The notes under the pieces were generated by a model, which worked only from the letters and a program-made list of their open reading frames with translations, did no database searches and was not told the origin of the DNA. A stretch of 62,194 nt of DNA from Candidatus Accumulibacter contiguus (GTDB lineage: Bacteria > Pseudomonadota > Gammaproteobacteria > Burkholderiales > Rhodocyclaceae): positions 1 through 62,194 of the forward strand of contig NZ_SPMX01000001.1 in NCBI RefSeq assembly GCF_012940005.1, written 5' to 3'. The translations under genes were made by a program, and so were the position numbers. Numbering within the stretch: position 1 is the stretch's first letter; each line of letters opens with the position of its first letter. Positions 8,703 through 19,285 of this stretch are shown one piece after another.

Positions 8703-11700
8703 GTGGCCAAGAATATGAATGACACAACCGCTAATTTCCGACTACGGGTCTCGGCATGGGCAGTCGCGTCGTCTCTGGCGCTGGCGGCTTTGCCTTTGGC
8801 CGCTGAGGCTGCCGGGCTCGGCAAAATCACCATCTTCTCTGCGCTTGGTCAGCCTTTGCGCGCCGAAATGGAGGTCTTTGCGACCCGCGAAGAACTCGCG
8901 GGAATGAGGGCACAACTCGCCTCTCAGGATGCCTTCAAACAGGCTGGTGTGGATTACGCGCCGGCCTTGTCCGGCATTACGCTCAGACTGGACAAGCGCG
9001 CCAACGGCCAGCCGATCATCCGGCTGACCTCGACCCGGCCGATCAACGATCCATTTGTCGATTTGCTGCTTGAACTCAACTGGCCAAGCGGCCGCTTGAT
9101 CCGCGAGTATACCTTTCTGCTCGATCCGCCCGAGTTCGCTGCCAAGAACGCCGCCGCGGCACCAGCCATTGTCAGGCCGCTCGCAGAAGCAAGTCCGCCG
9201 CTGGAGGACCGGCCAGCGAGGGCATCCTCCAGGTCGCGGGCCAGCGAGCAGGTGCAGAAGCCTGCGGATGGCGGTGCCACCTACGAAGTCAAACGCGGTG
9301 AAACACTGAGCAAGATCGCGAGTGAACTCCGGCCTGAGGGTGTGTCTCTGGACCAGATGCTGCTTGGGCTCTTTCAAGCCAATCAGAATGCCTTCGACGG
9401 TGGTGACATCAACCGCCTGAAGGCTGGCAAGATTCTTTCCGTACCGGACAAGGCGACCCTTGAGACGATTCCGAAAGGAGAAGCCAGGACCGTCATCGTC
9501 GCACAGTCGTCGAACTGGGGCACTTATCGTCGGAAACTCGCAACCGTCGCGGCCGATGCTCCCGGCAGAGAAGAAGGTGCCAGGCAGGCGGCGGCCGGCA
9601 AGGTCACCACCAGGGTCGAAGACCGGGGGGGGCCTGCTGCCGAACCCAAGGATCAACTGAAGGTATCCAAAACCGATCTCCCCGGTAGCAAATCCCTGCC
9701 AGCGTCCAAGCGTACCGACGAGGATCTGATTGCCAAGGAAAAAGCTCTCCGGGACGCCAACGAACGCCTGGCAAGCCTCGAGCGGAATGTTGCGGAACTG
9801 CAGCGCCTGGTGGAACTGAAGAGCCAGAACCTGGCAGATCTGGAGCGGCAGTCTGCTGCCAAGGCCGTGCCCGCGACCGAAGCAAAGAAGGTGCCGGAGG
9901 TCGCTGCCTCGCCTACGCCCGCTGCGGCGCCGCCGCCAGCCAGAGTGGAAGCTGCACCGGCAGCCGTCCCGGCAGTTCCCGCAAAGCCTCTGGAACCACC
10001 GGTGGATGTCAAGCCGGTGGAACCTGTGGCCAAGCCCGAGACCGTCGGACCCAAGCCGGAAGCCGTCAAGGCTGAGGTCAAAGCAGAAGTGCCCCCGGTT
10101 GCGGAGCCGCCAAAGCCGGTCGATCTGCCGAAACCCAAGGCGGTGGTTCCCCCACCGCCTGCAGAGGAGCCCGGTTTTATCGAAGAGTTGCTCAACAGTA
10201 CGGCCTTCCTGGCGGCAGGGGGCATCATCATCGCGCTTCTCGCCGCGTACTGGTTTGCCAAACGTCGTCGCGCCGGCGATGGCGAGGCGCCGCTCGAGGA
10301 CAACAGTACATTGGCGCCAGCCGTGGATGAAAACCTCGCGGCCAAGTCGGTTTTCCGCACTACCGGCGGGCAAACGGTCGATACCACCAATTCAATGCCG
10401 CAAACCGATTTCAGCCAGGCCGGTCCAGGCAGCATCGACACCGATGAAGTGGATCCGGTTGCTGAAGCTGATGTCTACATGGCGTACGGCCGTGACGCAC
10501 AAGCGGAAGAGATTCTCCTCGAGGCAAAACAGAAAGATCCCAGGCGCCACGCCATTCATTTGAAGCTGCTCGAGATTTACGCCAGCCGCAAGGATGTCAA
10601 ACCATTTGGCGTGCTCGCCACCGAACTGTTCAACGCCACCGGTGGGGTTGGCGCGGAATGGGAGAAAGCGGTGGCGATGGGTCTCCAGCTTGATCCCCGG
10701 AATCCGCTCTTTGGCTCTGCCGGGCAGCAGGCTGAAGCAGTGTCTGAGGAAGCTGAAGCACCCGCCACCTCTCCTGAATCCTTGCGGGACACGCTTACCA
10801 AGCCGGAGCAAATATTGGCGATGACGGCTGCTGCTGGTGTGGCTGCTGGCGTGGCCGCAGAGCGGTCGGCAGTGGGACTTGCCGGCGAGGTGCAGGAAGC
10901 GAGGCCGGAGCCGGTCTCTTTGGCGGATCTGGATTTCGATTTCGGCAGCAACAAGCCTCGTTCAGCGGCGCCGGAGGTCACTGATGATGCCTACCTTGAA
11001 GCCACTCTCGCCTACCCGAATCCTGCCAAACGGGACACCCTCGATTTTGATCTGGCCGCCTCCCTGCCGAATGCCGAGCCGCCTCCAGAGGAGGACAGGC
11101 ATGATGTGCAACTGGTGGATGACGCCAGTTCTCTGGAGGTTACCATGCTGGTGGCTGCAGACTCGAAGCCGAGCGCCGGCCTGGATTTCGAGTTTGAGCT
11201 GGGATCCGACTTGCCTGACGAGGCCGGCTGGGATGAACGAACGGTTACGCACGCTGAGCCGGAACAGACCTTCGACATCGGATCGTCGGATACGGAAGCG
11301 CTGGAGTTCGATGTCGCGCTGACGGAGTCGACCGTCCTTGGTGACGCGATGCAGCATGCGGCGTTTGACATGTCGTCGATCAGTCTTGATTTGGCCAGCG
11401 ACGATGCCTTCAACGAAGCCCCCACGGTATTGGTCAGCCGTTCAACGGGTTCTGCCTTCGAGGAGGATCAGGAGGATACCCTGGTGAATCCGGATTTTGC
11501 GATGGAAGAGACCGACACCGGGATAGAATCGCCGCTTGGCTCGCTGACCGATTCGACATTGAGCCCCGAGATCACCTCCAGCGAAGAGGTAGCCACCAAG
11601 ATCGACCTTGCCAAAGCCTATCAGGAAATGGGCGACCTGGAAGGAGCGCGTGAACTCTTGCAGGAGGTTGTCAATGAGGGCGATGTGGCGCAGCGGCAAG

Positions 11701-11735
11701 AGGCGCTCAACCTCCTTGGCGGAATGCGCGAGTAG
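8703..11735 (+). CDS. fimV: FimV/HubP-like polar peptidoglycan-binding protein
   Basis: A protein of about 1010 aa. It has a signal peptide (VASSLALAALPLAAEA) and then the FimV N-terminal signature LGKITIFSALGQPLRAEMEV. A LysM domain follows (TYEVKRGETLSKIASEL...), then a coiled coil, a long Pro/Ala/Glu/Lys-rich linker, one membrane helix (FLAAGGIIIALLAAYWFAKR) and acidic cytoplasmic repeats. The C-terminal FimV TPR motif is DLAKAYQEMGDLEGARELL. FimV organises the cell pole and type IV pilus/twitching functions. The start is uncertain: GTG 8703 has CAGGGA upstream, ATG 8715 is also good, and the frame is open from GTG 8682. Placement between asd and truA matches other betaproteobacteria. Confidence 0.93.
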   Translation: MAKNMNDTTANFRLRVSAWAVASSLALAALPLAAEAAGLGKITIFSALGQPLRAEMEVFATREELAGMRAQLASQDAFKQAGVDYAPALSGITLRLDKRANGQPIIRLTSTRPINDPFVDLLLELNWPSGRLIREYTFLLDPPEFAAKNAAAAPAIVRPLAEASPPLEDRPARASSRSRASEQVQKPADGGATYEVKRGETLSKIASELRPEGVSLDQMLLGLFQANQNAFDGGDINRLKAGKILSVPDKATLETIPKGEARTVIVAQSSNWGTYRRKLATVAADAPGREEGARQAAAGKVTTRVEDRGGPAAEPKDQLKVSKTDLPGSKSLPASKRTDEDLIAKEKALRDANERLASLERNVAELQRLVELKSQNLADLERQSAAKAVPATEAKKVPEVAASPTPAAAPPPARVEAAPAAVPAVPAKPLEPPVDVKPVEPVAKPETVGPKPEAVKAEVKAEVPPVAEPPKPVDLPKPKAVVPPPPAEEPGFIEELLNSTAFLAAGGIIIALLAAYWFAKRRRAGDGEAPLEDNSTLAPAVDENLAAKSVFRTTGGQTVDTTNSMPQTDFSQAGPGSIDTDEVDPVAEADVYMAYGRDAQAEEILLEAKQKDPRRHAIHLKLLEIYASRKDVKPFGVLATELFNATGGVGAEWEKAVAMGLQLDPRNPLFGSAGQQAEAVSEEAEAPATSPESLRDTLTKPEQILAMTAAAGVAAGVAAERSAVGLAGEVQEARPEPVSLADLDFDFGSNKPRSAAPEVTDDAYLEATLAYPNPAKRDTLDFDLAASLPNAEPPPEEDRHDVQLVDDASSLEVTMLVAADSKPSAGLDFEFELGSDLPDEAGWDERTVTHAEPEQTFDIGSSDTEALEFDVALTESTVLGDAMQHAAFDMSSISLDLASDDAFNEAPTVLVSRSTGSAFEEDQEDTLVNPDFAMEETDTGIESPLGSLTDSTLSPEITSSEEVATKIDLAKAYQEMGDLEGARELLQEVVNEGDVAQRQEALNLLGGMRE

Positions 11736-11808
11736 TCGTCGACGATACGGCCCTAGCCACCCAGGGCGATGGTCATCGCTCTCTTGACACGAAAGGTCGG
11801 AAGCTGCT

Positions 11809-12405
11809 GTGCATCCAAGCGCCCGTCTGCTCGTCTGGTTTCTGGTACTGGTGGCGATTCAAGGTCTGGAAGGCCGCCTGCTGCTGGCTGCCCTGCTGGT
11901 CTTGCCACTCTTCGGCAGGCCGGCTCTGCGACGCTGCGGGCAACTCATCCGGGGGGCGCGCTGGCTGTTGCTGTCGGTGTTTGTCATCCTTGCCTGGGGC
12001 GGTGCCGGTGATCCCGCCTGGAGCGGAGTGATGGCTCCCAGTCGTGAGGGGCTGGTTGATGCCTCGACGCATGTCGGACGTTTGCTGCTGATGTTGATGG
12101 CGGTCGCAGTGCTGCGTGAGCGAATGCCTCTGGCTGATTTGTTGACCGCCATACATCGCCTGCTGGAGCCGCTACGACACTGCGGACTCGATACCGAGCG
12201 CGGTCTGGTGCGGCTGCTGCTGGTGTTGCGCTATCTTGAGACGATGCCACGGCCAGGCGACTGGCGCCAGTTGCTTGATGTTCCGGCAAGTGCCAATAGC
12301 GAGGTCTTCGAACTCACGGATCGCCGGCTCTCCAGGCGGGACTACCTGATCATCATGATTGCGCTGGCCAGTATCCTGCCGGTGTTCTACTTTCGGCAGA
12401 CGTGA
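11809..12405 (+). CDS. CbiQ/EcfT-like membrane protein
   Basis: A 198-aa protein with several hydrophobic helices (LLVWFLVLVAIQGL, LLLAALLVLPLF, WLLLSVFVILAW, LLLMLMAVAVL and a C-terminal LIIMIALASILPVF). The middle region (PLADLLTAIHRLLEPLRHCGLDTERGLVRLLLVLRYLE) resembles the cytoplasmic coupling segment of CbiQ/EcfT transmembrane proteins of energy-coupling transporters. No ATPase or substrate-binding subunit is next to it, and it sits between fimV and truA, where an orphan of this kind is found in related genomes. The start is a GTG at 11809. It may not be a transporter at all. It ends 3 nt before truA. Confidence 0.6.
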   Translation: MHPSARLLVWFLVLVAIQGLEGRLLLAALLVLPLFGRPALRRCGQLIRGARWLLLSVFVILAWGGAGDPAWSGVMAPSREGLVDASTHVGRLLLMLMAVAVLRERMPLADLLTAIHRLLEPLRHCGLDTERGLVRLLLVLRYLETMPRPGDWRQLLDVPASANSEVFELTDRRLSRRDYLIIMIALASILPVFYFRQT

Positions 12406-12408
12406 GGG

Positions 12409-13194
12409 ATGAGAATTGCCCTGGCTGTCGAGTATGACGGTAGCGGTTTTCGAGGCTGGCAGACGCAGCCAGGCGGGGGTACCGTTCAGGACGCGCTGCA
12501 GGATGCCTTGCAGCAGTTTGCCACGGTGCCGGTACAGGTGGTTTGCGCCGGGCGTACCGATGCCGGTGTGCATGCGACCGGGCAGGTGGTGCATTTCGAT
12601 ACCGCTCTTGATCGATCCATGTATGCCTGGGTGCGCGGAGCCAACACTTTTCTGCCAGCGGCAGTGGCAGTTCGCTGGGCGCAGGCCGTCACCAGCGATT
12701 TTCATGCGCGGTCTTCGGCGTATTCCCGGCATTATCGCTATCTGCTGATCAACCGGCCACATCGGACGGGCGTCTGGCACGGCAGGGTGGGTTGGTATCA
12801 TCATCCGCTCAATCTGGAGCTGATGCAGGCGGCGGCGGAACAGTTGCTAGGCGAGCATGACTTTTCTGCTTTCCGTGCGGCCGAGTGTCAGGCCAAATCG
12901 CCGGTGAAGATCATGCGCCGAGCCGACATACAACGTTGTGGCGATTTGCTGGTTTTTGACTTCGAGGCTTCGGCCTTCCTGCACCACATGGTGCGCAATC
13001 TGGTCGGCAGTCTGGTGGATGTGGGTCAGGGCAAGCATCCACCGGAATGGATCGCCGAGTTGCTGGCGAAGGGGGATCGTCGTCTGGCTGCGCCGACCTT
13101 TGCTGCTGCCGGTCTGTATCTCGTTACTGTCCGGTATCTACCGCATTGGGGTTTGCCGAGCAGCGATGAGTCGCTGTTCCTGCCCTACCGCTGA
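12409..13194 (+). CDS. truA: tRNA pseudouridine(38-40) synthase
   Basis: A 261-aa TruA that isomerises uridine to pseudouridine at positions 38-40 of the tRNA anticodon arm. It starts MRIALAVEYDGSGFRGWQTQ and contains the catalytic aspartate in CAGRTDAGVHATGQVVHF. The C-terminal motif is HHMVRNLVGSLVDVGQGK. The start is 3 nt after the previous gene's stop, with GAGGG upstream overlapping that stop. Gene order truA-trpF is conserved in betaproteobacteria. Confidence 0.97.
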   Translation: MRIALAVEYDGSGFRGWQTQPGGGTVQDALQDALQQFATVPVQVVCAGRTDAGVHATGQVVHFDTALDRSMYAWVRGANTFLPAAVAVRWAQAVTSDFHARSSAYSRHYRYLLINRPHRTGVWHGRVGWYHHPLNLELMQAAAEQLLGEHDFSAFRAAECQAKSPVKIMRRADIQRCGDLLVFDFEASAFLHHMVRNLVGSLVDVGQGKHPPEWIAELLAKGDRRLAAPTFAAAGLYLVTVRYLPHWGLPSSDESLFLPYR

Positions 13195-13208
13195 GGAGTA
13201 AACGTATC

Positions 13209-13862
13209 TTGCCCATGCCACCGCGTATCAAGATCTGCGGACTGACCCGTAGCGATGACCTGCACTCTGCCGTGCAGGCGGGTGCTGATGCGCTTGGTCT
13301 GGTCTTTTACCCGCCGAGTCCGCGCTGCGTCGATCTGCCGACGGCGGCGCGGCTGGCGCGTGCCGTGCCGCCTTTCGTCAGCATTGTCGGTCTGTTCGTC
13401 AATGCGCATCCGGCCGAGTTGCGGGCAACCCTGGCTGCCGTGCCGATCCACCTGCTGCAATTCCACGGCGATGAGGATGAAGCCTATTGTCGGCAGTTCG
13501 ATCGACCTTACATCAAGGCAGCGCGCGTCAGGCCGGGAATGGATTTGGTACAATACGCGGCTGCCTTCCCTTCGGCGCAGGCCATCCTTCTCGACGCTTT
13601 TGTGGACGGTTATGGCGGCGGCGGCAGGATTTTTGACTGGTCTCTGGTGCCGCCCTCGCTGGGCAAGCCGCTGATTCTCTCCGGTGGTCTGGATGCGGAC
13701 AATGTCGGAGAAGCGGTGCGCCGTCTTCGGCCGGCGGCGGTCGATGTCTCGTCGGGAGTCGAGGCGAGCAAGGGAATCAAGGATGCCGAAAAGATGCGTG
13801 CCTTTGTAGTTGCAGTGCGGGCGGCTGGATCGATGGGTGGCGATGGATGCGACAGGTTTTGA
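13209..13862 (+). CDS. trpF: Phosphoribosylanthranilate isomerase
   Basis: A 217-aa TIM-barrel enzyme performing the Amadori rearrangement in tryptophan synthesis. It carries RIKICGLTRSDD (catalytic Cys), GADALGLVFYPPSPR, LLQFHGDE and the C-terminal phosphate loop SGGLDADNV plus VDVSSGVEASKGIKD. Two starts are possible. TTG at 13209 lies 10 nt from GAGGAG (13193-13198). ATG at 13215 gives a cleaner family start but has a 16-nt gap. The TTG is chosen on spacing. It is followed by a 144-nt gap with no evident gene before trpB. Confidence 0.96.
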   Translation: MPMPPRIKICGLTRSDDLHSAVQAGADALGLVFYPPSPRCVDLPTAARLARAVPPFVSIVGLFVNAHPAELRATLAAVPIHLLQFHGDEDEAYCRQFDRPYIKAARVRPGMDLVQYAAAFPSAQAILLDAFVDGYGGGGRIFDWSLVPPSLGKPLILSGGLDADNVGEAVRRLRPAAVDVSSGVEASKGIKDAEKMRAFVVAVRAAGSMGGDGCDRF

Positions 13863-14006
13863 CGGGATTATCGATGCGCAGGACAACTGCTGGTCGGACG
13901 CGGACTTGCTGGCGGCACTACCTGGCCAAACATACCTGAGGGGGCGGCTCTTGCTTCCATGCAGATGCAGTGCAAGCTGTCCCAACCCGTCGCAAGGAGA
14001 TGATTT

Positions 14007-15206
14007 TTGAATGACTACGATTTGCCAGACGCCAGAGGCCATTTCGGCCCCTACGGTGGCGTCTTTGTCGCCGAGACCCTGATCGCGGCACTCGATGAAC
14101 TCAAGGAGGCGTACGCCGCCGCGCAGCGAGATCCGCAGTTCGTCGCCGAATTCAATGATGAACTCAAGCATTATGTGGGCCGGCCAAGTCCGGTCTATCA
14201 CGCCAGGCGCTGGTCGGAAGCCCTTGGCGGTGCGCAGATTTACCTGAAGCGCGAAGATCTGAACCATACCGGTGCGCACAAGATCAACAACTGCATCGGT
14301 CAGGCCCTGCTGGCGCGGCGCATGCAGAAGCCGCGCGTCATCGCCGAAACGGGAGCCGGTCAGCATGGCGTGGCGACGGCCACCGTGGCCGCGCGCTATG
14401 GCATGGAGTGCGTGGTTTACATGGGTTCGGAAGACATCCGGCGGCAGGCGGCCAATGTGTATCGGATGAAACTGCTGGGGGCCGTGGTGGTACCGGTGGA
14501 AAGCGGTTCCAGGACGCTCAAGGATGCCTTGAATGAAGCGATGCGCGACTGGGTGACCAACGTCTCCGATACCTTCTACATCATCGGCACGGTGGCCGGC
14601 CCGCATCCTTATCCGATGATGGTGCGCGACTTCCAGTCGATCATCGGCCGCGAGTCGATCGTGCAGATGCAGGAACAGTGTGGCCGCCAGCCCGATGCCG
14701 TGATTGCCTGCGTGGGCGGCGGTTCGAATGCGATGGGGATCTTCTATCCCTACATTCCGGTCGCCGGGGTGCGTCTGATTGGCGTCGAGGCGGCGGGTGA
14801 AGGGATTGCCACGGGACAGCACGCTGCCTCATTGACGGCGGGTCGTCCCGGCGTGTTGCACGGCAACCGAACCTATCTGCTGCAGGATGAGAACGGCCAG
14901 ATCACCGAGACGCACTCGATCTCGGCCGGGCTCGATTATCCGGGGGTCGGCCCGGAGCACGCGTGGCTCAAGGATAGTGGCCGGGCCGAGTACGTGAGCA
15001 TCAGCGATGCCGAGGCGCTGCAGGCTTTTCATGACTTGTGCCGTCTCGAAGGTATCATTCCGGCGCTGGAGTCGAGTCATGCCCTGGCGTATGCGACCCG
15101 GCTGGCGCCGACGCTGGCGAAGGAGCAGATCCTGCTGGTCAACCTCTCCGGTCGTGGTGACAAGGATATGCACACCGTTGCCGACCAATCGGGCATCACC
15201 TTCTGA
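14007..15206 (+). CDS. trpB: Tryptophan synthase beta chain
   Basis: A 399-aa TrpB joining indole and serine with pyridoxal phosphate. The PLP lysine lies in [13 protein letters not shown], and the phosphate-binding glycines in [21 protein letters not shown] and [16 protein letters not shown] are family signatures. The start is a TTG at 14007, 7 nt after AAGGAG (13994-13999). No in-frame ATG gives a full N-terminus, so a TTG start is well supported. It is followed by trpA after 2 nt, the usual TrpAB pair. Confidence 0.97.
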   Translation: MNDYDLPDARGHFGPYGGVFVAETLIAALDELKEAYAAAQRDPQFVAEFNDELKHYVGRPSPVYHARRWSEALGGAQIYLKREDLNHTGAHKINNCIGQALLARRMQKPRVIAETGAGQHGVATATVAARYGMECVVYMGSEDIRRQAANVYRMKLLGAVVVPVESGSRTLKDALNEAMRDWVTNVSDTFYIIGTVAGPHPYPMMVRDFQSIIGRESIVQMQEQCGRQPDAVIACVGGGSNAMGIFYPYIPVAGVRLIGVEAAGEGIATGQHAASLTAGRPGVLHGNRTYLLQDENGQITETHSISAGLDYPGVGPEHAWLKDSGRAEYVSISDAEALQAFHDLCRLEGIIPALESSHALAYATRLAPTLAKEQILLVNLSGRGDKDMHTVADQSGITF

Positions 15207-15208
15207 TC

Positions 15209-16042
15209 ATGACTACTATACAGTCTGTATTCGAGCGTTTGCAGGCACAGGGGCGCAAGGCGCTGATCCCGTTCATCACCGCCGGCGACCCCGATCCGGC
15301 ATGGACCGTGCCCTTGCTGCATGCGCTGGTCCGTGCCGGCGCCGACATCATCGAACTGGGCGTGCCTTTCTCTGACCCGATGGCCGACGGACCGACCATC
15401 CAGCGGGCCTCCGAGCGGGCACTGGCGAAAGGTGTCAGCCTGCGCCAGGTGCTCGAACTGGTCGAGAGCTTCCGCGCCGATGACCAGCAGACACCGATCG
15501 TTCTGATGGGTTACGCCAACCCGATCGAATCGATGGGTGTCGAGGTCTTTGCCGGTGCCGCCTGCGCTGCCGGGGTGAATGGCGTGCTGGTGGTCGATTA
15601 TCCTCCCGAGGAAGGTATTGATTTTGCCCGCATTCTGCATCGCCATGCCCTCGATCCGATCTTCCTGCTGGCGCCGACTTCGAGCGATGCGCGTATCTCG
15701 CAGGTGGGTGCCCTGGCCAGTGGTTACATCTATTATGTCTCCTTGAAGGGGGTCACCGGCTCGGCTGCACTCGACGTCGCTGCCGTCGCCGCGCGCATTC
15801 CGGAAATCCGGGCGCGCACCGGTGTTCCGGTGGGGGTCGGTTTCGGGATTCGTGACGCGGCGACTGCCGCCGCCGTGGCCGGGATTGCCGATGCCGTGGT
15901 GGTTGGTAGCCGGATCATCGAAGAAATCGAGCAATCGGCACCCGATCAGGCCTGCGCGAAGGTGCTGGCGCTGGTCGCCGATATCCGGCGCGGGATGGAT
16001 GCGGCAACGAATGCCTCGGGAGGAACGACATGGGCTCGCTGA
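15209..16042 (+). CDS. trpA: Tryptophan synthase alpha chain
   Basis: A 277-aa TIM-barrel subunit that releases indole from indole-3-glycerol phosphate and passes it to TrpB. It has [12 protein letters not shown], the catalytic region [15 protein letters not shown] (Glu and Asp) and [21 protein letters not shown] and the phosphate loop VGVGFGIRD are also present. It starts 2 nt after the trpB stop and overlaps the accD start by 13 nt, so all three are likely translated from one message. Confidence 0.97.
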   Translation: MTTIQSVFERLQAQGRKALIPFITAGDPDPAWTVPLLHALVRAGADIIELGVPFSDPMADGPTIQRASERALAKGVSLRQVLELVESFRADDQQTPIVLMGYANPIESMGVEVFAGAACAAGVNGVLVVDYPPEEGIDFARILHRHALDPIFLLAPTSSDARISQVGALASGYIYYVSLKGVTGSAALDVAAVAARIPEIRARTGVPVGVGFGIRDAATAAAVAGIADAVVVGSRIIEEIEQSAPDQACAKVLALVADIRRGMDAATNASGGTTWAR

Positions 16043-16902
16043 ACAAACTGCTGCCGCCAAAAATCAAGCGTAACGACAGCGGTGTCGCACGCCGATCATC
16101 CTTGCCGGAAGGCCTGTGGAGCAAGTGTCCGGCCTGTGAAGCCGTGCTCTACGCGACCGATCTGGCGAACAACTGCAATGTCTGTCCCAAGTGTGCCCAT
16201 CACAAGCGTCTCGAGTCGCGTGCCCGCGTCGATCTCCTGCTTGACGCCGATGGACGTTCCGAGATCGCTTCGGAGGTACTGCCGGTCGATTCGCTGTCGT
16301 TCAAGGACAGTCGCCGCTATCCCGAGCGCTTGCAGGATGCCACCGAGGCCACCGGCGAGACCGACGCACTGGTCGTCCTGAGCGGTTCGATCAATACCCT
16401 GCCGGTGGTCCTGGCCGTTTTCGAGTTCGATTTCATGGGCGGTTCGATGGGCTCGGTGCTTGGCGAACGCTTCGTGCGCGGTGTTCGGGCAGCGATCGAG
16501 CAGGCGCGGCCGTTCATCTGCGTCACCGCTTCGGGGGGTGCGCGCATGCAGGAGGGACTGTTTTCACTGATGCAGATGGCCAAGACGACGGCCATATTGA
16601 CCCGCCTTTCGCAAGCCAGGCTGCCCTTCATTTCGATTCTGACGGATCCGACGATGGGTGGTGTGTCGGCGTCTTTCGCCTTTCTCGGCGATGTGGTGAT
16701 TGCCGAACCCGGCGCCCTGATCGGTTTCGCCGGTCCGCGCGTCATCGAGCAGACCGTCCGTGAAACCCTGCCGGAGGGTTTCCAGCGATCCGAGTTCCTG
16801 CTCGAAAAGGGCGCGATCGACATGATCGTCGACCGCCGGGAAATGAAAGCGCGCGTTGCCGGTTTGCTGACCCTGCTGCAGAAGCGGCCGGCATTGCCGT
16901 GA
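16030..16902 (+). CDS. accD: Acetyl-CoA carboxylase carboxyltransferase subunit beta
   Basis: A 290-aa AccD, the zinc-ribbon half of the carboxyltransferase that makes malonyl-CoA. The four zinc cysteines are in KCPACEAVL and [10 protein letters not shown]. The carboxyltransferase core shows [24 protein letters not shown] and [12 protein letters not shown]. The ATG at 16030 lies inside the trpA end, giving a 13-nt overlap, and the protein starts [14 protein letters not shown] as usual. folC follows after 10 nt; accD-folC-dedD-cvpA-purF is a conserved proteobacterial cluster. Confidence 0.97.
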   Translation: MGSLNKLLPPKIKRNDSGVARRSSLPEGLWSKCPACEAVLYATDLANNCNVCPKCAHHKRLESRARVDLLLDADGRSEIASEVLPVDSLSFKDSRRYPERLQDATEATGETDALVVLSGSINTLPVVLAVFEFDFMGGSMGSVLGERFVRGVRAAIEQARPFICVTASGGARMQEGLFSLMQMAKTTAILTRLSQARLPFISILTDPTMGGVSASFAFLGDVVIAEPGALIGFAGPRVIEQTVRETLPEGFQRSEFLLEKGAIDMIVDRREMKARVAGLLTLLQKRPALP

Positions 16903-16912
16903 GCAGCGCGGC

Positions 16913-18271
16913 GTGAGCAGCCAGGAGGGCAGGCCGCCGGCAGCCGCCGCGATTCCTGACCTCTCGCTGGAACTCTGGCTGGCCCACCTCGAAAGTCTCC
17001 ACCCGCGCGGGCAGGCGGGAATCGAGCTGGGGCTGGAACGGGTCCGGCGCGTCAAGGAGGAGTTGGGTCAGCATCCGCAATGCCCGCTGATCACTGTCGG
17101 CGGCACCAACGGCAAGGGTTCGACCTGCGCCTATCTCGAAGCGATCTACCGCTTTGCCGGTTACCGCGTGGCCTGCTATACCTCGCCGCATCTCCTGGAG
17201 TACAAGGAGCGGGTGCGCATTGATCGAATCCCGGTAGAAGACGCCGATCTGTGCGAGGCCTTTGCCCGGGTTGAGGCGGCGCGACAGGCGGCTGGCGCTG
17301 TCGCACTGACTTATTTCGAGTTTGGTACTTTGGCCGCCATCGAGGTCTTCCGCGTCCGTGAGGTCGAAGTCATGATTCTCGAAGTCGGGCTGGGCGGGCG
17401 CCTCGATGCGGTCAATGCCTACGATCCCGATTGTGCCGTGGTGACCAGTGTCGCCCTCGATCATACCGACTGGCTCGGTCCGACACGCGAGAGCATCGGC
17501 TTCGAGAAGGCCGGCATTTTTCGTGCGGGCAGACCGGCAGTGTGTGCGGACCCCGATCCACCGTCATCGCTGCTGGCGCATGCGCAGGAGCTGGGCGCCG
17601 AACTGCACCTGCTGGGTCGTGATTTCGGCCATTTCGGAGACCGGCTGCAATGGACCTTCTGGCGGCATGGCGGCCGGCGGCGTGGTGGCCTGGCGAATCC
17701 AGGTTTGCGTGGCGCCTGCCAGCTACGCAATGCCTCGGCGGCGCTCACAGTCGTCGACCTGCTTGGACAGCGTTTGCCGGTTTCGATGCAGGCGATACGG
17801 CGCGGGCTGATCGAACTGGATTTGCCAGGGCGTTTTCAGGTGTTGCCGGGCCGCCCGGCAATCATCCTCGATGTGGCGCACAATCCACAGGCGGTGAGTG
17901 CCCTGGCAGACAATCTGCGCGACATGGCTTTCTTCACCAGGACGATTGCCGTCGTCGGCATGCTTGCCGACAAGGACATTGCCGGCTCGCTGGCACCCTT
18001 GGCCGGCATGGTTGACACCTGGCTGCTGGCCGACCTCGATGTGCCGCGTGGCGCGTCGGCGGCAGTCCTGGCGACTGCCATCAACGGCGCTGGCCTCGCT
18101 GGCCACGTCGAATGCTTTGCCTCACCGGCGCAAGCCTTCGCGCGTTCTCCCGAGCTGGCCGGGGAAAATGGTAGAATTATCGTCTTTGGATCGTTCTACA
18201 CGGTCGCGGCCATCCTGCACAGCATGCATTTGGTCGATGATCGAAGCGACGCGAGTGGACTCCACCGATGA
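16913..18271 (+). CDS. folC: Bifunctional dihydrofolate/folylpolyglutamate synthase
   Basis: A 452-aa Mur-ligase-family enzyme that adds glutamate to dihydropteroate and to folates. The ATP-binding loop is VGGTNGKGSTCAYLE. Other signatures are YTSPHLLEYKERVRI, LEVGLGGRLDAVN, and the C-terminal VAHNPQAV. The start appears to be the GTG at 16913; another GTG at 16899, overlapping the accD stop, is out of the preferred frame. The gene overlaps dedD by 4 nt (ATGA), which suggests coupled translation. Confidence 0.95.
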   Translation: MSSQEGRPPAAAAIPDLSLELWLAHLESLHPRGQAGIELGLERVRRVKEELGQHPQCPLITVGGTNGKGSTCAYLEAIYRFAGYRVACYTSPHLLEYKERVRIDRIPVEDADLCEAFARVEAARQAAGAVALTYFEFGTLAAIEVFRVREVEVMILEVGLGGRLDAVNAYDPDCAVVTSVALDHTDWLGPTRESIGFEKAGIFRAGRPAVCADPDPPSSLLAHAQELGAELHLLGRDFGHFGDRLQWTFWRHGGRRRGGLANPGLRGACQLRNASAALTVVDLLGQRLPVSMQAIRRGLIELDLPGRFQVLPGRPAIILDVAHNPQAVSALADNLRDMAFFTRTIAVVGMLADKDIAGSLAPLAGMVDTWLLADLDVPRGASAAVLATAINGAGLAGHVECFASPAQAFARSPELAGENGRIIVFGSFYTVAAILHSMHLVDDRSDASGLHR

Positions 18272-19285
18272 CTGAATCACCTGACCCGCAACTGCAACTC
18301 AAGAAACGGGCTCGCCGCCGCCTCGTGGGTGCGGTCGCGTTTGCAGGACTGGCTGCCGTGATTCTGCCGATGGTCCTGGACGAGGAACCGAAGCAGTCGG
18401 TGCAGGACGTGCCGATACGCATCCCCGGTCAGGAGCAGTTGCCTTACCAACCCAAGGAACTGGCTGCCAGGGCAGCAGCCCCCGCAGCGGTTGCCGCTGG
18501 CGAGCCGCAGATGGCGGCGGGTGGCGCGTCTCCGCAATCGCCAGTGGCCGTGCCGCTTGCCAGGCCGGCTGCTGCTCCCGCCGCTGCCCCGGTCGTCAAG
18601 CCCGTCGAGAAAAGCGGCGACAAGGCTGTCCATGTCGCCAAACCGACGGAGAAAGTACCAGAGAAAGCGGCCGACAAGAAAGTCATCAAGCCGGCAGAGA
18701 AGGTGCCGGAGAAGACGGTCGACAAGAAATCCGACAAACTGGCGGAGACCTCGCCGGACAAGGCGGCCAAAACCGCTAAGCCTGTTGAAAAGGCGATCGA
18801 AAAGGCGCCTGAAAAGCCGATCGAAAAGAAAGTCGAAAAGAAGGTCGAAAAAAACTGCCGACAAGCTGCCTGAAAAGGCGATCGAGAAAACGGCCGAGAA
18901 GCCGCCTGAAAAAGCGCCGGTCAAGAAGGTCGACAAACCCGCCGAGAAAACGTCCGAGACCGCTTCCGAAGACGCCGTCAAACCTTCTGCCGACGATGCC
19001 TCGCATACGGCGCCAGCCGGCAAACCGCCTGAAGCCGCAGCAGCAAAATCTGGCGGGCAGCGGGTGATTCTGATCGGGGCTTTTGTCAATGCCGAAAACG
19101 TCAAGCAGTTGCAGAGCAAGATCAGCGCAGCCGGTGTCAATAGCTATACCGAAGTTCTTGATTCACCGGACGGCAAGAAAACGCGCGTGCGCGCCGGCCC
19201 TTTCCCAAATCGAGAAGCCGCCGAGAGGGCTCTCGAACAACTGAAGAAAATTGGCGTCACTGGAGTCGTCGCCGGTCGGCAATGA
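18268..19285 (+). pseudogene. dedD: DedD-like SPOR-domain cell-division protein, frame broken at an A7 run
   Basis: The first frame gives a short cytoplasmic N-terminus, one membrane helix (LVGAVAFAGLAAVILPMVL) and a Pro/Ala linker. A long lysine/glutamate-rich repeat (EKVPEK, EKAIEK units) follows. It stops at 18873, shortly after seven A at 18848-18854. The next frame continues the same KxxEK repeat (KTADKLPEKAIEKTAEK) and ends in a SPOR domain (QRVILIGAFVNAENVKQLQ to VRAGPFPNREAAERALEQL), which binds denuded septal peptidoglycan. Six A would give one protein of about 338 aa. The position between folC and cvpA is the conserved dedD locus. It overlaps both neighbours by 4 nt. Confidence 0.85.

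Noticed and set aside
8742-10373. A 543-codon minus-strand frame opposite fimV
   Set aside because: Low-complexity Gly/Arg/Phe translation produced by the reversed Pro/Ala/Lys linker of FimV.
13185-14822. A 545-codon minus-strand frame across trpF and trpB
   Set aside because: Antisense shadow of two well-conserved genes; composition is Arg/His-rich and no family is recognised.
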